64,000 nt of DNA, from the NCBI GenBank assembly GCA_963682175.1, contig OY821771.1, positions 12,275,001 to 12,339,000 of the forward strand, in the 5' to 3' direction. Within the stretch, counting starts at the first letter, position 1. Each line of letters starts with the position of its first letter. The position numbers and the translations under genes are program-made. The notes under the pieces were generated by a model, which worked only from the letters and a program-made list of their open reading frames with translations, did no database searches and was not told the DNA's origin. Of this stretch, positions 22,574 to 34,379 are shown piece by piece. This DNA is from Triglochin maritima (lineage: Eukaryota > Streptophyta > Magnoliopsida > Alismatales > Juncaginaceae).

Positions 22574-24049
22574 TGTGCTGAGATATAAACAAATGTATAT
22601 CCAAGAAACGTATCACTTGAGCATACGGGTCTGATGATTAAATATGAATATCGTTGACTTTTAAGCCTTAACCATATTTATTTTGATGATTTAATCAATT
22701 TAATCTTAAAAACAATCAAATTTGGTCAAACACATTCCATGCATTATGCGTATACTTGTATTGTGCATATTATTATCTGATTAGGTGATCAAGACTAAAT
22801 GAGAAAGGAACTCAAGTTAAGACATGTAATCAAGCTAATTGAAGACATGTAATTTTATATTTATTTGAGTCTTTATGAATCTTTGTAAACTTGAGCATAC
22901 AAGTTGGGATATTCATTTACATTCACTCTAGGTTTCATCTAGAAGTCACAAACAAAATCTCACATTATTTGGACTTAGATCACCCAAAGTAGCGGAAAAC
23001 TACAAAACTCAACCTGAGCCAGACTGCGCACAACGGTTAACTGCTACTTTGCTTCCGTCTCACCGTTTGTAAACATTTCCTTTGCAGAATGGTCGACCAA
23101 TCTTGCCATTCCGTCCGATCGTTGTTGATTTTTTGAATTTCTTTTTTGAGCCATTTCCTTGTCGTTATCTCCTAACGACTTTCTTGAAGGTCGTGCATTT
23201 ACCCAATTTGCACATCAGGACAAACATACCTCTTTTAACGGTCGATCGAATTGGTCACAAAATTGGACAAGAAGTTTTCTTGATTTCTCTCGACCGTTTA
23301 TGACCATCGGTCGACCATTCTCTCAATATCTAGTATACAAAATCTCAGTTTCTATTGTGATCATTCAACCATGGTATGTCCATATTATCGTCTGTTTGCA
23401 TAATAACTCAAGTAAACGGTTGAACGAAACTTGGGAATAGTCGACGGTTTCTGGCTCCAACAGAACTTCTGTTTTACACTTTTAATCGATTGTCTTTCAC
23501 ATGTTTTGTCTTTAGCTCCAACGGTTATATGAATCTTAGAATCTATAAATAGGGTTTCATTCCTATGTTTTAGGCGTCTCTTACACTTCTTACTGTTCCA
23601 TTGCATTAGGAGAAATTGCACACATTCAAGTCTAAATTTCATATGTTTTTTCTTAAATCTTATCCTACTCAAGTGCGTTCAAGTCTCTAGAGTGTAGATC
23701 AGTGATTTTCACTCCTATTTTGTTGAAATACAAGAGTTGTACAAGCTTCGGGAGGAAGTGTCTTTCTCGGATTGTGAGAAGAATAATCGAGTTCGACGAG
23801 ATTGTTCGCAAGTTGGGATTGCAAAAGACATGATCTCGGCCCAGAACGAATATCGGATTACTAAAGTCGTGAGTGAGACTCACGGTGATCGAGCGGGGCT
23901 CGCAAGAGGATTATGACACAATTGGGGTGTCAAACTTCTACAAAAATCTCCGATCTTCTTGTGGTTTGATTGTCTCTACTTGTTTGTTAATTTGTCTGCA
24001 TCTTCATCATTAGTAGAGCACTTTAGATTAGGGGTCATCAATCCTAACA
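22574..24049. mobile_element. Probable solo LTR, about 1.48 kb
   Basis: It starts TGTGCTGAG and ends CCTAACA (TG...CA), flanked by TATAT on the left and AATAT on the right (4 of 5 match). The composition, with a GC-richer GATTGTGAGAAGAATAATCG to GACACAATTGGGGTG segment near the end, resembles plant copia LTRs. It holds degenerate GGTCGACC motifs at 23088-23315. No second copy or coding region lies beside it, so a solo LTR is the simplest reading. Confidence 0.5.
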
Positions 24050-24054
24050 AATAT

Positions 24055-24886
24055 GTAGTCCGAAGTGAATATTATTCGGATCAGATACCAATATCCATAT
24101 CCGTTCCATGAATTCCCAAATATTTAGTCTCATATACGAATATGTTTATATGAATATATTTTTCCTGGATGAAAAGTGAAACTTAGGATATGGATATGGA
24201 TAAGGTCGGATTCTTGGATTTCAGATATACATTGACACCTCTACGAGTATAGTGTTTTAATGTCATCGGTCAATGGACAAATTGTTATATAGTTTCAACT
24301 ATTTTAATATTGTAATCTCTATGTTATTTAACTCAATCTCTTATGTTTTGTGTATACAGAATTTTTTGTCCAACATTTCTTGCGATACACACCTGATCTG
24401 TTGTTCTCACCTTATCACTTCTTTTCCTTTAACCATTGGTATGTAAGAACTCGAACGGTAATTCCCTTGCTTTTAAAGTCAAATTAAGGCAGACCTTCAT
24501 TGGACAAATCATTTATTTTGTGGAACTTCAATTTTTTTACAAAAAATTAAAAAAAACTCTTCAAACCAATGACATAAAGTTCCTACTTAATTGTTTTCAA
24601 CCCACGACCAATCAAATAAGGGTGGTTTGTCAATGTTGAACAATCTACATTGACTTGACTTTTGTTTTTAAAAAATATCTCCTCAAAGAAGAAAGAAATT
24701 GATGTTTTGAAGGCAATCCAACCTAAAAGAAAGGCAACGCAATGGAAGGGTTTTAGGAGAGGCCAAAATGATGATGTTAGCTATTATAGTCCGTTGCACT
24801 GCAAAAAGGCCACCTAACATGTAAGGCAAAGGAACTGAGGAAGTCAGACACCACCACCACACTGTCATCATACATCTACCCATAAA
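24055..24886. other. Intergenic DNA, nothing recognised
   Basis: AT-rich, only random short frames; no terminal repeats or RNA genes seen. Confidence 0.45.
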
Positions 24887-25497
24887 CAAATTTTGGGATT
24901 TTTGCTTGGTTGCACCTCCAAAAGTCGTTTATTAGGCATTTGCACTCGTGTATTTTTTTATTACTCTAGAACGCCCACAAATCCAAATAATTGATTACGT
25001 GCATCTCCCTCAAACACTGTTAAATGATTTTGTGACACTGTTAGTTGCCCCCGTTAAGTTTGAATCCAAGGTCGACCGAAAGCCAAATTAACTCCCAATT
25101 CGAGCCGATCGAGTTTAAATATGCTACTTGATACCTAATTATCTAGAAAACTCGGTCAGTTCGAATTGGGAGTCAATTTGGTGTTCAGTCGACCATTTGG
25201 CTTTCGGTTGACCATTTGGATTCGAACTTAATTGGTGTCTAATTAGGTGTGAAGTGACATATTTAGACTCGGTCGGTTCGAATTGGGAGTCGATTTAATT
25301 TTCGGTTGACCGTTTTGATTCGAACTTAAGGAGGCAACTAATGGTGTCACGAAATCCGTTAACAGTGTTTGATGGTGGTGCACCTAAGCAATTAGTTGGA
25401 TTTGTGGACGTTCTCGAGCAATAAAAACTACACTTGTGAAAAGACCTAATAAACAACTTTTAGAGATGCACCCAAACAAAAACCCTACGAAATTTTC
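24887..25497. mobile_element. Foldback (long inverted repeat) element of ~610 bp
   Basis: The left arm (about 24890-25140) is the reverse complement, with scattered mismatches, of the right arm (about 25245-25495). Paired landmarks, left versus right read on -: GTCGTTTATTAGG and GTTGTTTATTAGG; CCACAAATCCAA in both; TCAAACACTGTTAA in both; AACTCCCAATTCGAGCCGA and GACTCCCAATTCGAACCGA. A third, direct partial copy lies between the arms (25155-25230). No coding capacity; the transcript would fold into a long hairpin. No clear target duplication found. Confidence 0.75.
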
Positions 25498-27144
25498 TTC
25501 CCCGCACATTTGTATGGAAATTAAAAGCCAGACACGTGAGGCTATTATTAGGCAGAACAACATGTTTCTTGTGCTTTTAAAAAACATGTCTCTTCACCTC
25601 ACTCATTCTAAGCTAGGTAATAGGTCCACAAGTAGTCTACACTAGATAGATTGTGGTTAATTCTCTAGAACAAATATATTTTTCGTAGGGAACTGATTGG
25701 TTTCTCAACTACATGTTTTGGATTTCGAGTAGACTTAATTTGTGTTGCACAAAGTTCTGTTGGGAACTTTGTACAACCATTTCGGGCATGATCTCTTGAT
25801 CATGCATGAACAAGATGCGTCTTACTAGCCTTTTATGACAATTTTGAAACGGAAATTCTCTAGATAAATATGGATTGAACCCATACCAACAGATTTGTAA
25901 TTAGTACTTGTGTATATCACATTAATAAGAAAACAATGTATGAGTGAAATATTTAAACGTCACCAAGACGCAAGCATTACAATAGAAAAACTCCACTCAG
26001 ATTTGGTGTTGTCTTGTGCTTCTAAATCATTCAATCATTTGAATGCATATTAGGTAATTCCACACTAACCACAATTAATCCTTTCCTCGATCACTTTCAG
26101 TTGCTTTCACATTTCTTGCTAGATTTTTTTTTATTACTAAAAGGACTTTTGGTCTGTTAGAACTTAGAATTAGAATCATAGCACACAAGCTACCAACCTA
26201 ATCACCACGATGCAATTATGTACATATCAAAGAAACCACTAGGAAAGTTCAAGATGCATGTAAATTGGAATAACGAGGACTAACATCACATGGTAAAATC
26301 AGTAGTTGCTATCGACTATTTCGTCGTTAGGAGTTCAAATCCAATCACCATCTTTCTTTGTTTCACATTCTTTGTCAAAAACACTCGTCCCATTCGCGAA
26401 ACCATCTATCTTCATTCTTTATGTTCTCATTCCAATTCCTATTCACCATCACCAATCATCAAATCTAAACACCAAACATCTTCTATAAGCCATGAATCAC
26501 ATCTTTTCTCTACGGAGCAAGGAAGATTGGAACTCTTGATCAATCTAAATTTGAGCACGTCTAGATTTTTCGGAATTTTGGACACACAAGTGGAATAGGA
26601 TAGATTTGCTATGATAAGTCCTACCGTGTGTTATCGTGTGTAATTTTATTCTTAAGTACTCAAATGCATATAACGTCCTATTCAATTCAATTACAACAAA
26701 GTATAATGCAAATTGTCTCTATCCATGAGCCAACATTGTTTTTTTTTGAGCTGCTTAATTAATTTCTTGAACTTGGGTCCTCTCTGAACCATTGATAAGA
26801 GGTCATAAAAGCAGGCCTGATATGTCACTTCAGTTCAAGTAATTGAATAAGTTCTTCTATGTCATGAGTTCGCATAGTTACTTCAGCAAGGAGTTAAGTT
26901 CGACTCAGGTATCGTTTAGGAAGCGTGACATCTTGCGTTTGGGGATAGTGAGTGATTTGCATAGACTCCCGGACGCCAAAACAACTGTCACAAATTTTCA
27001 AACATCTGGTGCGTTCACTGGGTGAAAAGTACATTATACTTGAGAAGCAAACACCAGTTTACTACTTGCGTTACGGAGTTTTACATCCTAACCCAAATGC
27101 CCAAACTTCAATTGAGCTCACTTCCTACCATAATCAGGTGTTTG
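25498..27144. other. Intergenic DNA, nothing firm
   Basis: A frame at 26290-26598 has no recognisable domain. The stretch GTTGCTATCGACTATTTCG followed by AGTTCAAATCC near 26306-26345 looks like the degenerate internal promoter of a tRNA-derived SINE, but is too weak to call. Confidence 0.4.
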
Positions 27145-27880
27145 TAGGGCTATAAATGGAACGGGTTTGACCGGTCATCCCGTCTCGTCCTGCCTAATGC
27201 GGATTGCGAACAAAAAAAATCCAACCTGTCAACTCATCACCCGCACAATAAGTGGGGCGGCCTGTGATTTTCTCACAACCTGCCCCCACATAACCCTATA
27301 TTTTCAATGTTTCGTGTTGGAGTTTGTTATTGTTATAATAAATATTTGATGTTAGAGTTTGTTATTATTATTTAGTTTGTGTTTTCCATATTTCATGTTA
27401 GAGTTTGTTATTGTTATAATAAGTGTTATTGTTATAATGAATGTTTGATGTTAGAGTTTGTTATTATTATTTAGTTTGTGTTTTCAATATTTCATATTGA
27501 AGTTTGTTATTGTTATGTTAAGTATTATTGTTATAACAAATGTTTCATGTTAGAATTTGTTATTATTATTTAGTTCTTTTTATATATGAGTGTGAGTGTG
27601 AACATGACTTTATCATAATGTGATTTGCTTACTTATGAAATGAGCAACTAGTTATCCATAGATGTACCTTTAAATTTCTCAATTTCAAATATTATTTTGT
27701 TTTTATTAAGAAAACATATAAAAGGTTAAAGAATAACCCGTCAAATCCACCTAACTCACCCCACCCCGCCTAGTCCACCTTAGACGGGTCAGGTAGTGAA
27801 TTTTTTTTAACCCACCTGCTTAAAATAGACAGAACATGTGCAGTAGGATAAAAATCCACCCGGCCCTGCGTACACCCCTA
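27145..27880. mobile_element. hAT-like non-autonomous element, 736 bp
   Basis: Ends TAGGGCTATAAATGG and (on -) TAGGGGTGTACGC, with subterminal CCGTCTCGTCCTGCC and CCGCCTAGTCCACC type blocks, are typical of plant hAT MITEs. Flanks GGTGTTTG and CGTGTCTC match 5 of 8. The middle (27305-27570) holds about three copies of a ~110-bp unit built from TAGAGTTTGTTATTATTA and ATAATAA blocks. No coding. Confidence 0.55.
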
Positions 27881-28208
27881 CGTGTCTCGGACACTGGCAA
27901 AATCCATGTGTACCAAACGAAGCCTAATACTTATTCAACAGACAACTCAACCATTTTTTATATGACCCAACCCGACCTGTCCCGTTCCTCAGGTCTAAAA
28001 TCAACCATTGCCGAAACGCCAAAAAAACACAAAACATAAAGAGACAACAGACCTCACCAGTAGTGACAAAAGACAACGTAGACAGAGAGAGAGAAAGAAA
28101 CAATACATCAGTGCAATGCAATAGAAGTTTTTATCTCTCTTTCCGCCACTTCCTTTAAACTCCAACCAAACCAAAACCCAACACACAGAAAAGGAGAAGA
28201 AAAAAAAC
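27881..28208 (+). promoter_or_regulatory. Proximal upstream region of the cyclin gene
   Basis: About 330 bp between the hAT-like element and the cyclin start codon. It ends in a purine-rich GAGAGAGAGAAAGAAA tract (28085-28100) and CACACAGAAAAGGAGAAG just before the ATG, as is common in plant 5' UTRs. No certain TATA box. Confidence 0.35.
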
Positions 28209-31200
28209 ATGGATTTCGACTTGGAAGACCCCTTTTTCTCCAAACCCGCAGCAATGCTGGAGCTCTTCTCCTCCGAATCCGACCACATGTGCCAACTCCA
28301 TAATCTCCGCTTCCAGGAATCGCTTCGCCAAGACGCCGCTTCTCTCATACTACAGGTTGGTGTGAGCAGATGAAAATTAGTTTGCGTTTTGGTCCTTGGG
28401 TTTTTAATATTTGTGATTTATTCCCTGCAGTCTCAGTTTTGCTGCCGCGACTTGGATTCTTATGTGGTCTATCTTGCTATCAATTACTTGGATCGGTTTC
28501 TCTCCACCAGACTAACGCAAGTGAGAATGTGAATAAGTTATTTTTTCATAACGAATTTGAGTTAAGATCCTTAAGTCACTTTTTTGCCTAGTTAATTTCT
28601 CCCAAGTCACTAACTCTTTATTTGGAGGCAGTTATTACGATGTTTTGAGTTGCCAACTTTTTTAGATTATTAATATAAAAAAATCTAAAATTCTTTAAGT
28701 CAATCTTGTGCAAATTACAGATATGTCTTTAGTTTCTTTTCTTAGCTGTAATGATACAGAAAAGCAGCACCCGGTCTCACTCTATAGTCCCCCCTTGTAA
28801 TTTCTCGTTATGTTTTTTCTAAGAAACTACATTTTTCTTTTAGTAAGTGTGTGAGATTAGGGCATGGTTTTGGGAGGAAAAGGTCATTGAAGGATCTTGC
28901 GAGCATAATCATATTGCTGTTATTACTTTCTTTTAGTCAAATTATTGACATATATAAATTTCATTGCAAACAAAAATTGTTGAATTTTAAGACTCGTATA
29001 AAAAGAATTGCAGAGTTGCAGTAATTTTTAATTATAATATTATTTTTTTGATTCACCTAAATATTCGAATATATATAGTCATAAAAGAGTTACAGAGGGA
29101 AAAGGAAACTATGTGTAGACTCTCTTCTTTATCCTAACACTTTGCCTATCTATATTCTATATGAATGGGTAGTAAGTTAGCCAATAAATAATAAAATTGT
29201 CTAAATTCGTTGCCAATTTAAACCAATTGTTCAGATTGGAGGGTCTCATATGCAAATCACTATAATCGAACAACACACTACTTTCTCTACGTACCTTCTC
29301 AAATAACTGAAGTAGTGTTTGTTAATTTGTTTTCTTGTTGTCTGAGAAAAATTAAGAGGAACAAGAACAAGCCATGGATGGTCCACCTACTCTCCATAGC
29401 ATGCCTTTCTCTAGCTTCCAAGATGAGCAAGGCCCACTTTCCCATGGAAGATTTCGAGGTGAACTATCATTCAAGCCCCCAAAGATCAAAACTTTACGCA
29501 AATCAACTCCAATTCTCATGTTTTTTTTAACTTTTCCGATTGGAAGAGAGAGGAGATTGGAGTTGTGTATGAGCTGAAGAAGGTGAGGAGAATGGAGGTG
29601 GTGGTCCTTGGAGCTCTACAATGGAGGATGAGATCAATCACTCCTTTCTCTTTCTTTGCCTTCTTGCTTTCTTTCTTTGCATGCCAAGAAAGTGCACTCA
29701 TGAGTTCCATCAAAGCTCGTGCTTCTCACATTGTTTTTGCGCTCCAAATAGGTAATAATTTTCATTCTTCTTTTGCTTTAGTATTTGTAATATCCTGAAT
29801 TTTTTTGTTGAGGTAATAATCAAATATCTTAATGGACTAATTAAGATTGTTGGATGATTGTGTGGTTTTAGGAAAAGATGGAATTTTGAGAAGATTATTG
29901 AGAAGAAAAAGATGGAGATTTTGAGGCAAGTACTGATTCGTTATTCTTCAGTTTCATATCATGTCTGTCTCTCTTGATATTCGTAGTTGCATGCATGTTG
30001 AGCATTAATATTGATTTTATGGATATGCATATGATTGCATGGTGGTGTTTCGGTCGACATGTCCTGTGGTTGTGTGTATGTTTCTAGCAGAGTAACTTAG
30101 GAAAGAGCTGCCTAACGGACAGCGTGGAGCCACCCGAGAGAGGAAAGGGCTGCCTGTCGTTAGTGTGGAGCTACCATGTGTGCGTCTGACAGATTGATAG
30201 ATTTCAGAAGCACAGTATGTGGTCGAATCTGAATGGGGGTTTCAAATTGATATGCATGCATTTTATTTGTGATGGATGTCTCTTGACTGTGCTTATTGAC
30301 TGAATGTCATATTCTGTATTATTTTCCACATGATTATGATTCTGATTGATTGATGGTTTGTACTTGCGGGCTGTCGAGCTCACAAATTGTTGATTATATT
30401 TTTCAGATTAATTATGGGCCTATCAGATGGATTTAAATATCAGAGTGTGCAGCGGTCAGGATCGTGGATCGTATCTTAACGCACCGGGTTCGGGCGGGTG
30501 AGCAGTTGTCCGGGCTCGGGGCGTTACAAATGGTATCAGAGCAATACGATTCTCGGAATTAGTCGGGATTTGGATTTGAAATAAAAATTCGATTGAATTG
30601 GAATTTGAGAAATTGGATTTAAAAGTATTGACTATTGATTTAAATGTGAATTTTGACTTAGTTGGATTTACTATCAAATTATTAATAAATAATGAAAGAT
30701 GAATTTAGAGATATTTGGACTTGAGTTTAAATGTGAATTTGGATTTGGTTGGATTGATTATCTAAATTATGAGTGATAAGGGGTGTTAGGTTTTTAGATT
30801 TGATAAATAATGAGTTGAAAAATTTGTATTGATTTGTTTGGATTGAGACAGTATTGAGATCAAATTTCGAGGACGAAATTTCTTTTAAGGAGGGTAGAAT
30901 GTAATATCCTGAATTTTTTAGTTGAGGTAATAATCAAATATCTTAATGGACTAATTAAGATTGTTGGATGATTGTGTGGTTTTAGGAGAAGATGGAATTT
31001 TGAGAAGATTATTGAGAAGAAAAAGATGGAGATTTTGAGGCAAGTACTGATTCGTTATTCTTCAGTTTCATATCATGTCTGTATCTCTTGATATTCGTAG
31101 TTGCATGCATGTTGAGCATTAATATTGATTTTATGGATATGCATATGATTGCATGGTGGTGTTTCGGTCGACATGTCCTGTGGCTGTGTGTATGTTTCTA

Positions 31201-33607
31201 GCAGAGCAACTTAGGAAAGAGCTGCCTAACGGACAGCGTGGAGCCACCCGAGAGAGGAAATGGCTGTCTGTCGTTAGTGTGGAGCTACCATGTGTGCGTC
31301 TGACAGATTGATAGATTTCAGAAGCACATGATGTGGTCGAATCTGAATGGGGGTTTCAAATTGATATGCATGCATTTTTTTTGTGATGCATGTCTCTTGA
31401 TTGTGCTTATTGACTGAATGTCATATTCTGTATTATTTTCCACATGATTATGATTCTGATTGATTGATGGTTTGTACTTGCGGGCTGTCGAGCTCACAAA
31501 TTGTTGATTATATTTTTCAGATTAATTATGGGCATATCAGATGGATTTAAATATCAGAGTGCGCAGCGGTCAGGATCGTGGATCGTATCTTAACGCACCG
31601 GGTTCGGGCGGGTGAGCAGTTGTCCGGGCTCGGGGCGTTACAGTATTAGTATATAATTGTTTGCTTCGCCAAAAATTTGTGTATTTGGATTTTGAGGTAT
31701 TTTTTCTTTGTTTGCAGAAATTTGGCTTTTAAATATAATTTAAGAATGTCATACAGCTATCCACTAAATAAGCCAAAATATCCTCTAGATAGTTTAATTT
31801 TCAAAAAATAAATTAAATACTAAAATTGAGTTTCAATTTCTTTTTAGAAACAGTACCACCGGTCAAACCAGGTTAGACCAAAAATCGGAAGTCAATCGGT
31901 CAGTTCATTGAAAAAACCGAGCTCATCATCAGACCGGATCGAACCGGGTTGGACAAGAAAATGCCGAAAAAACCGATCGGTTTGATCACTGATGAACCAT
32001 GGTCTGATCGATAGAGATTAAACGGCATTTTGCATCTTAAACTATAGAAGGTAACAGTTTACCCTAAAAACAATTCTTTTATTTTAATTTAGCCCCAAAA
32101 CATTATTTTGTTTCAATCATTAAACTTTTCAAATATAATTAGTATTTTGGGATTGTGAAAATGTAGAGTATGACAATAAAATAAAATCAATTAACATTAT
32201 ATATCCTTAAAATTCCTTTTTTTTCTTTTTTGTTGATGGTTGATGATCATTATATAATAATTAATATGTTTCAATATTTTTATCAAGTTCATTATTAACT
32301 TTAGTTATATATTGTATAAGGACTTTAAGAAATTAAATATTTGATAAAATACATGTAAAACTCGATTTAATCGGTCAAACTACCGATTGGACTGCCTGAA
32401 GTTGGTTCACTTCAACTCTTAGTTCGCAAAATGATGACGTTATAATCGGTCGGATCATGTTTAATCATTTTTAACCAAACCAAGTTCGCTCTTCGGCTCG
32501 GTTTCAAAAACATTGGTTTCAACCAAGAGCACATGTAAGGAATGTTTCCAATTTTACATCTTTATTTTGCCAATTTGACATCAAATGAGCGTGGAAGAAT
32601 GTTGCGGTCTAATTAATCAAGCTACAATATTAGGGAAAAGCTAAAGGAAAATTGTTATATTTTCAAAGATCATTGAAGAGTATCCTTATGTGTTAGGTCA
32701 ACCATAACAGTGGACTGGTTGAAATAAAAGAATAGTCCTGCATATGCGGGAGTAGATTCAAATCAAATGTACGTTGAAGAAAGTAAGAATAAGGAAAGAA
32801 AAAGAAATTTTCTGTATATATATGTTAAAAATAAATCAACTTATAAATGGGTAGTCACGTGTGTAAAATGAGTTATTGGTATTCGAAAATGGATCAAGTA
32901 AAATTTGAGTTAATCTTACAAAACTCTTTTTCATAGGTAGATATTTAAATGTCATTCAATCATGACAATTAATTCGTTTCATTTTACAAAAAAAATACTG
33001 TGGACATTATGATTCGAATTTAAATCATCATACGTTATGACAGATTATATAACTTTATATGTATTTAATATTACTGTCTTTTGGAAAGGAATAAATTGAA
33101 CTCATTAAAATGAGCAAGACTCATAGATAGAAGTCCATATATCCCAAAGAAGATTAAAAGCAGATTTTTCAGCAAGTTATTATTATTATTTATTTATATA
33201 TTTGCAGATATGAAGCTGTTTAATTACAAACCCTCAGTGATCGCTGCATCAGCAGTTCTCACAGCGACAAATGAAGCATCCCCACTCGAATTCTCATCCT
33301 TCCTCAGCTCCATAACATCCTTTTCCATTATAAACAAAGTAAGAATATGTGCAAATTGCAGAATGATACCTCCAAAACTTATTTCTTGAAGTTCCTAAAG
33401 TTTTATTTTCTTTTCTTGTTGGTGCTGCAGGAGGAAGTGTTGAAGTGCTCTAATCTAATGAAAGATGAATTGGGAAGCTGTGGTTGTCTGGCATCATCGT
33501 CGAGCCACGAGACACCGGTATCTGTTATCGACTTCCACCACCACCATCGTTGCTTGTCTTGCTCCGAGAGTAATGTGGCAACCGATTTGGAAAAGGACCA
33601 ATTATGA
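28209..33607 (+). CDS. D-type cyclin, CYCD6-like
   Basis: Six exons: 28209-28355, 28431-28520, 29357-29458, 29547-29751, 33208-33338, 33431-33607. All introns are GT-AG and phases agree, giving 283 residues from MDFDLEDPFF to DLEKDQL. D-type cyclins partner CDKA/CDKB kinases and promote entry into the cell cycle by inactivating retinoblastoma-related protein. Visible cyclin-box blocks: YVVYLAINYLDRFLS (exon 2), KPWMVHLLSIACLSLASKM (exon 3), MEVVVLGALQWRMRSITPF (exon 4), then the cyclin C region with NYKPSVIAASAVLTA (exon 5). The N-terminus lacks the LxCxE retinoblastoma-binding motif, as in the CYCD6 subgroup, and opens like those proteins. Intron 4 is 3,456 bp and holds an LTR element; others are short (75-836 bp). 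It may be mis-spliced because of the insertion, but all six exons are intact. CYCD5 is the next best guess. Confidence 0.88.
29786..31642 (+). mobile_element. Internally deleted Ty3-gypsy element (TRIM/LARD-like) in cyclin intron 4
   Basis: Two 743-bp LTRs (29786-30528 and 30900-31642), each starting TGTAATATCC and ending GGGGCGTTACA, flanked by a perfect GTATT duplication (29781-29785, 31643-31647). The internal part is only 371 bp: a TGGTATCAGAGC primer site right after the 5' LTR, no coding region, and a TTTTAAGGAGGGTAGAA polypurine tract before the 3' LTR. The stretch just before that tract (TTTCGAGGACGAAATTTC) resembles the end of Tekay polyproteins, so it is probably a deletion derivative. 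About 15 differences separate the LTRs by eye (~2%), older than the 5939-14734 insertion. Same orientation as the host gene. Confidence 0.93.
31848..32515. mobile_element. hAT-type MITE remnant in cyclin intron 4
   Basis: Left ACCACCGGTCAAACCAGG and AGACCGGATCGAACCGGG, and right AAACTACCGATTGGAC through CGGCTCGGTTTCAAAAACA, follow the pattern of the 'gaaaccGGacCGgtt' MITEs such as the one at 46207-46613. The ends are eroded and no target duplication was found. Confidence 0.4.
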
Positions 33608-34379
33608 TGGAGATTTGGAATGGTAATGTTGGTTGTACCATTTTAAAATTTTGCTTAGTGAAGTAGAAAATTGATGGTAGAGGAATCTAAAGTTAAGTGA
33701 AAACTGAAAAGCACAAGAAGATAATTTGGTTTGTTTGATTTCTTTTGTTATCTTTTGGTTTCTAATTTGGACAAGAAGATGAAACGGAGAGACAATCTTT
33801 TGTTTTACTAATTCAATATGTTCGGCAACAACATTGCATGTCTAGTAGTTTGCTATGGTGTTAGATACTTGTATGGATACTTATTAGGTTTGTTAAGGTT
33901 TTTTTTAAATACAATGTGATTTTTTAGTTCAATCGCAAAAATGCAATTTACATGCTGAAGCATGAAAATTGATATTTAATTTCGACTAAGACTACGATTC
34001 TACCAACACACCCGTCGTCTCAGCAGAGGTTTGCTAATTAACATCGGGCATTCGGATCAGAGAAAATTATAAATGGCCCCAAAATTAACTAGCCTGCACT
34101 ACCACCACAGGCTTACTGGTCAAACCATTATTGCAAAAATAAAATAAAAAACCACAAAAATATGGAAAATGCGGGAGTGCCAGAAAAGAGTGATCCCCCA
34201 TTTGATCCAGAATTCACATTCATAATGCAGCATAGTTGCATATCAATAAAAAACATAGCAACCGAACTCAAAAGAAAAGTTCATCTAATCATATTACAGA
34301 AACTGAACTTACATGGACAAACAAAACAAGATACTAACGGTGGAATAGGAAAGGAGAGCTTGAAAAACTCAGACATGGC
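33608..34379. other. Spacer between convergent cyclin and receptor kinase genes
   Basis: Holds the 3' UTRs of both genes; no further gene. A possible polyadenylation region for the cyclin lies in the TTTTGTTATCTTTTGG stretch near 33745. Nothing else recognised. Confidence 0.5.

Noticed and set aside
26290..26598. 102-codon frame with possible SINE-like B box
   Set aside because: No domain, no poly-A tail or target duplication; tRNA-like match too weak.
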